A stretch of 14,849 nt of DNA from Betaproteobacteria bacterium (GTDB taxonomy: Bacteria > Pseudomonadota > Gammaproteobacteria > Burkholderiales > SG8-41), in the NCBI GenBank assembly GCA_025363575.1, contig JANYDM010000169.1:1-14849 (forward strand), written 5' to 3'. The first letter of the stretch is position 1, and each line of letters opens with the position of its first letter. The notes below the pieces were generated by a model. The model searched no databases and was not told where the DNA came from. It was given only the letters and a program-made list of their open reading frames with translations. The position numbers and the translations under genes are program-made. Below, in pieces: positions 14,536 to 14,849 of this stretch.

Positions 14536-14849
14536 CTGCGCATTGTTTGTTGTAGTGCTCCTTTCCCCCTTGTGGGGCATAGGTATCTACACATCTTCAG
14601 GATTGTCGTATCGGTTAGGGAAGATGAATTGTGCGTATTGTTTGAGTTGTTCAACATCATAATGTTCAAGCAGAGCCAGAGTCGGGAAGAGCATCCACAT
14701 TCCGGCGAACAAAGCGGGGGCGGTTACCGGCCTTCGTCGCCTGGTTTGGCGCCCGCTCAGACGTACCAGAAAGTGCTGGATGTCGAGCGCTTGCGCACGG
14801 GTTGCTGCCGCCCGCTGCCAAACGAGCACGCAGGCCGCAACTCGCTACC
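14536..14849. other. Terminal spacer with a sharp drop in G+C
   Basis: No clearly recognisable gene. The stretch 14581-14700 is about 43% G+C against roughly 64% in the rest of the window, and G+C rises again after about 14701. A short CCCC-TTGT-GGGG palindrome sits at 14566-14577 without a T tract. No terminal inverted repeats, tRNA or integrase signature are visible. The only candidate gene is the minus-strand frame 14587-14829. Confidence 0.5.
14587..14829 (-). CDS. Doubtful small ORF, hypothetical
   Basis: 80 residues from a GTG at 14829; the frame is closed by a stop at 14845-14847, so it does not extend beyond the window. The N-terminal half is arginine-rich and looks like a chance frame in GC-rich DNA. 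The last 37 residues (from ATG 14700: MWMLFPTLALLEHYDVEQLK, ending NRYDNPEDV) have a balanced composition like real protein and lie in the AT-richer part. No ribosome binding site is seen for either start, and no family is recognised. It may be the remnant 3' end of a larger gene whose 5' part was lost. Confidence 0.28.
   Translation of the reverse strand: MLVWQRAAATRAQALDIQHFLVRLSGRQTRRRRPVTAPALFAGMWMLFPTLALLEHYDVEQLKQYAQFIFPNRYDNPEDV

Noticed and set aside
14566..14577. CCCCTTGTGGGG palindrome as a terminator
   Set aside because: The stem is four bases and there is no T tract on either strand.

Overview
The window is GC-rich chromosomal DNA (roughly 64% G+C by eye) from a proteobacterium, most likely a Burkholderiales-type betaproteobacterium. 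The evidence is a Bug-family (TctC-like) solute-binding protein, a SoxC/SoxD-type sulfur-oxidation pair, a beta-class-like GST, a DoxX protein and tightly packed genes with good Shine-Dalgarno sites. The lineage is an inference from gene content, since no rRNA, tRNA or CRISPR array is visible.

Layout. (1) 2-1115 (+): the 3' end of a soxC-like sulfite/sulfur dehydrogenase gene, overlapping a short monohaem cytochrome c gene (soxD-like). (2) 1124-3549 (-): a convergent two-gene operon, a HupE/UreJ-type membrane protein followed by a ChaA-type Ca2+/H+ antiporter, joined by an ATGA overlap. (3) 3584-4930 (+): a good sigma70 promoter, an NHL beta-propeller protein and a strong intrinsic terminator. 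(4) 4945-9463 (+): a compact four-gene operon encoding an exported beta-lactamase-family serine hydrolase, a class II aldolase/adducin protein, an exported metallo-beta-lactamase-fold hydrolase and an exported amidohydrolase. It looks like a catabolic or detoxification module of unknown substrate. (5) 9484-10567 (-): a GST and a DoxX protein, probably co-transcribed. (6) 10735-12070 (+): an orphan Bug-family binding protein and a small stand-alone GIY-YIG-like protein. (7) 12060-12145: a 2.5-copy tandem repeat of about 35 bp that begins at the end of the GIY-YIG gene. (8) 12221-14535 (+): a molybdenum hydroxylase large subunit (xanthine dehydrogenase/CoxL form II-like) with no small or medium subunit genes beside it, ending at a strong terminator. 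(9) 14536-14849: an abrupt drop to about 43% G+C over the first half and only a doubtful minus-strand reading frame.

How the genes fit together. The Sox pair feeds electrons from periplasmic sulfur-compound oxidation into cytochrome c. The ion-transport pair, the GST/DoxX pair and the hydrolase operon are separate accessory units. The hydrolase operon, the Bug binding protein and the molybdenum hydroxylase would suit uptake and stepwise breakdown of small organic compounds, but nothing in the sequence fixes the substrate. No defence system, phage or complete insertion sequence is evident. The least explained signals are the tandem repeat beside the GIY-YIG gene, the orphan molybdenum hydroxylase subunit and the composition break at the right end.
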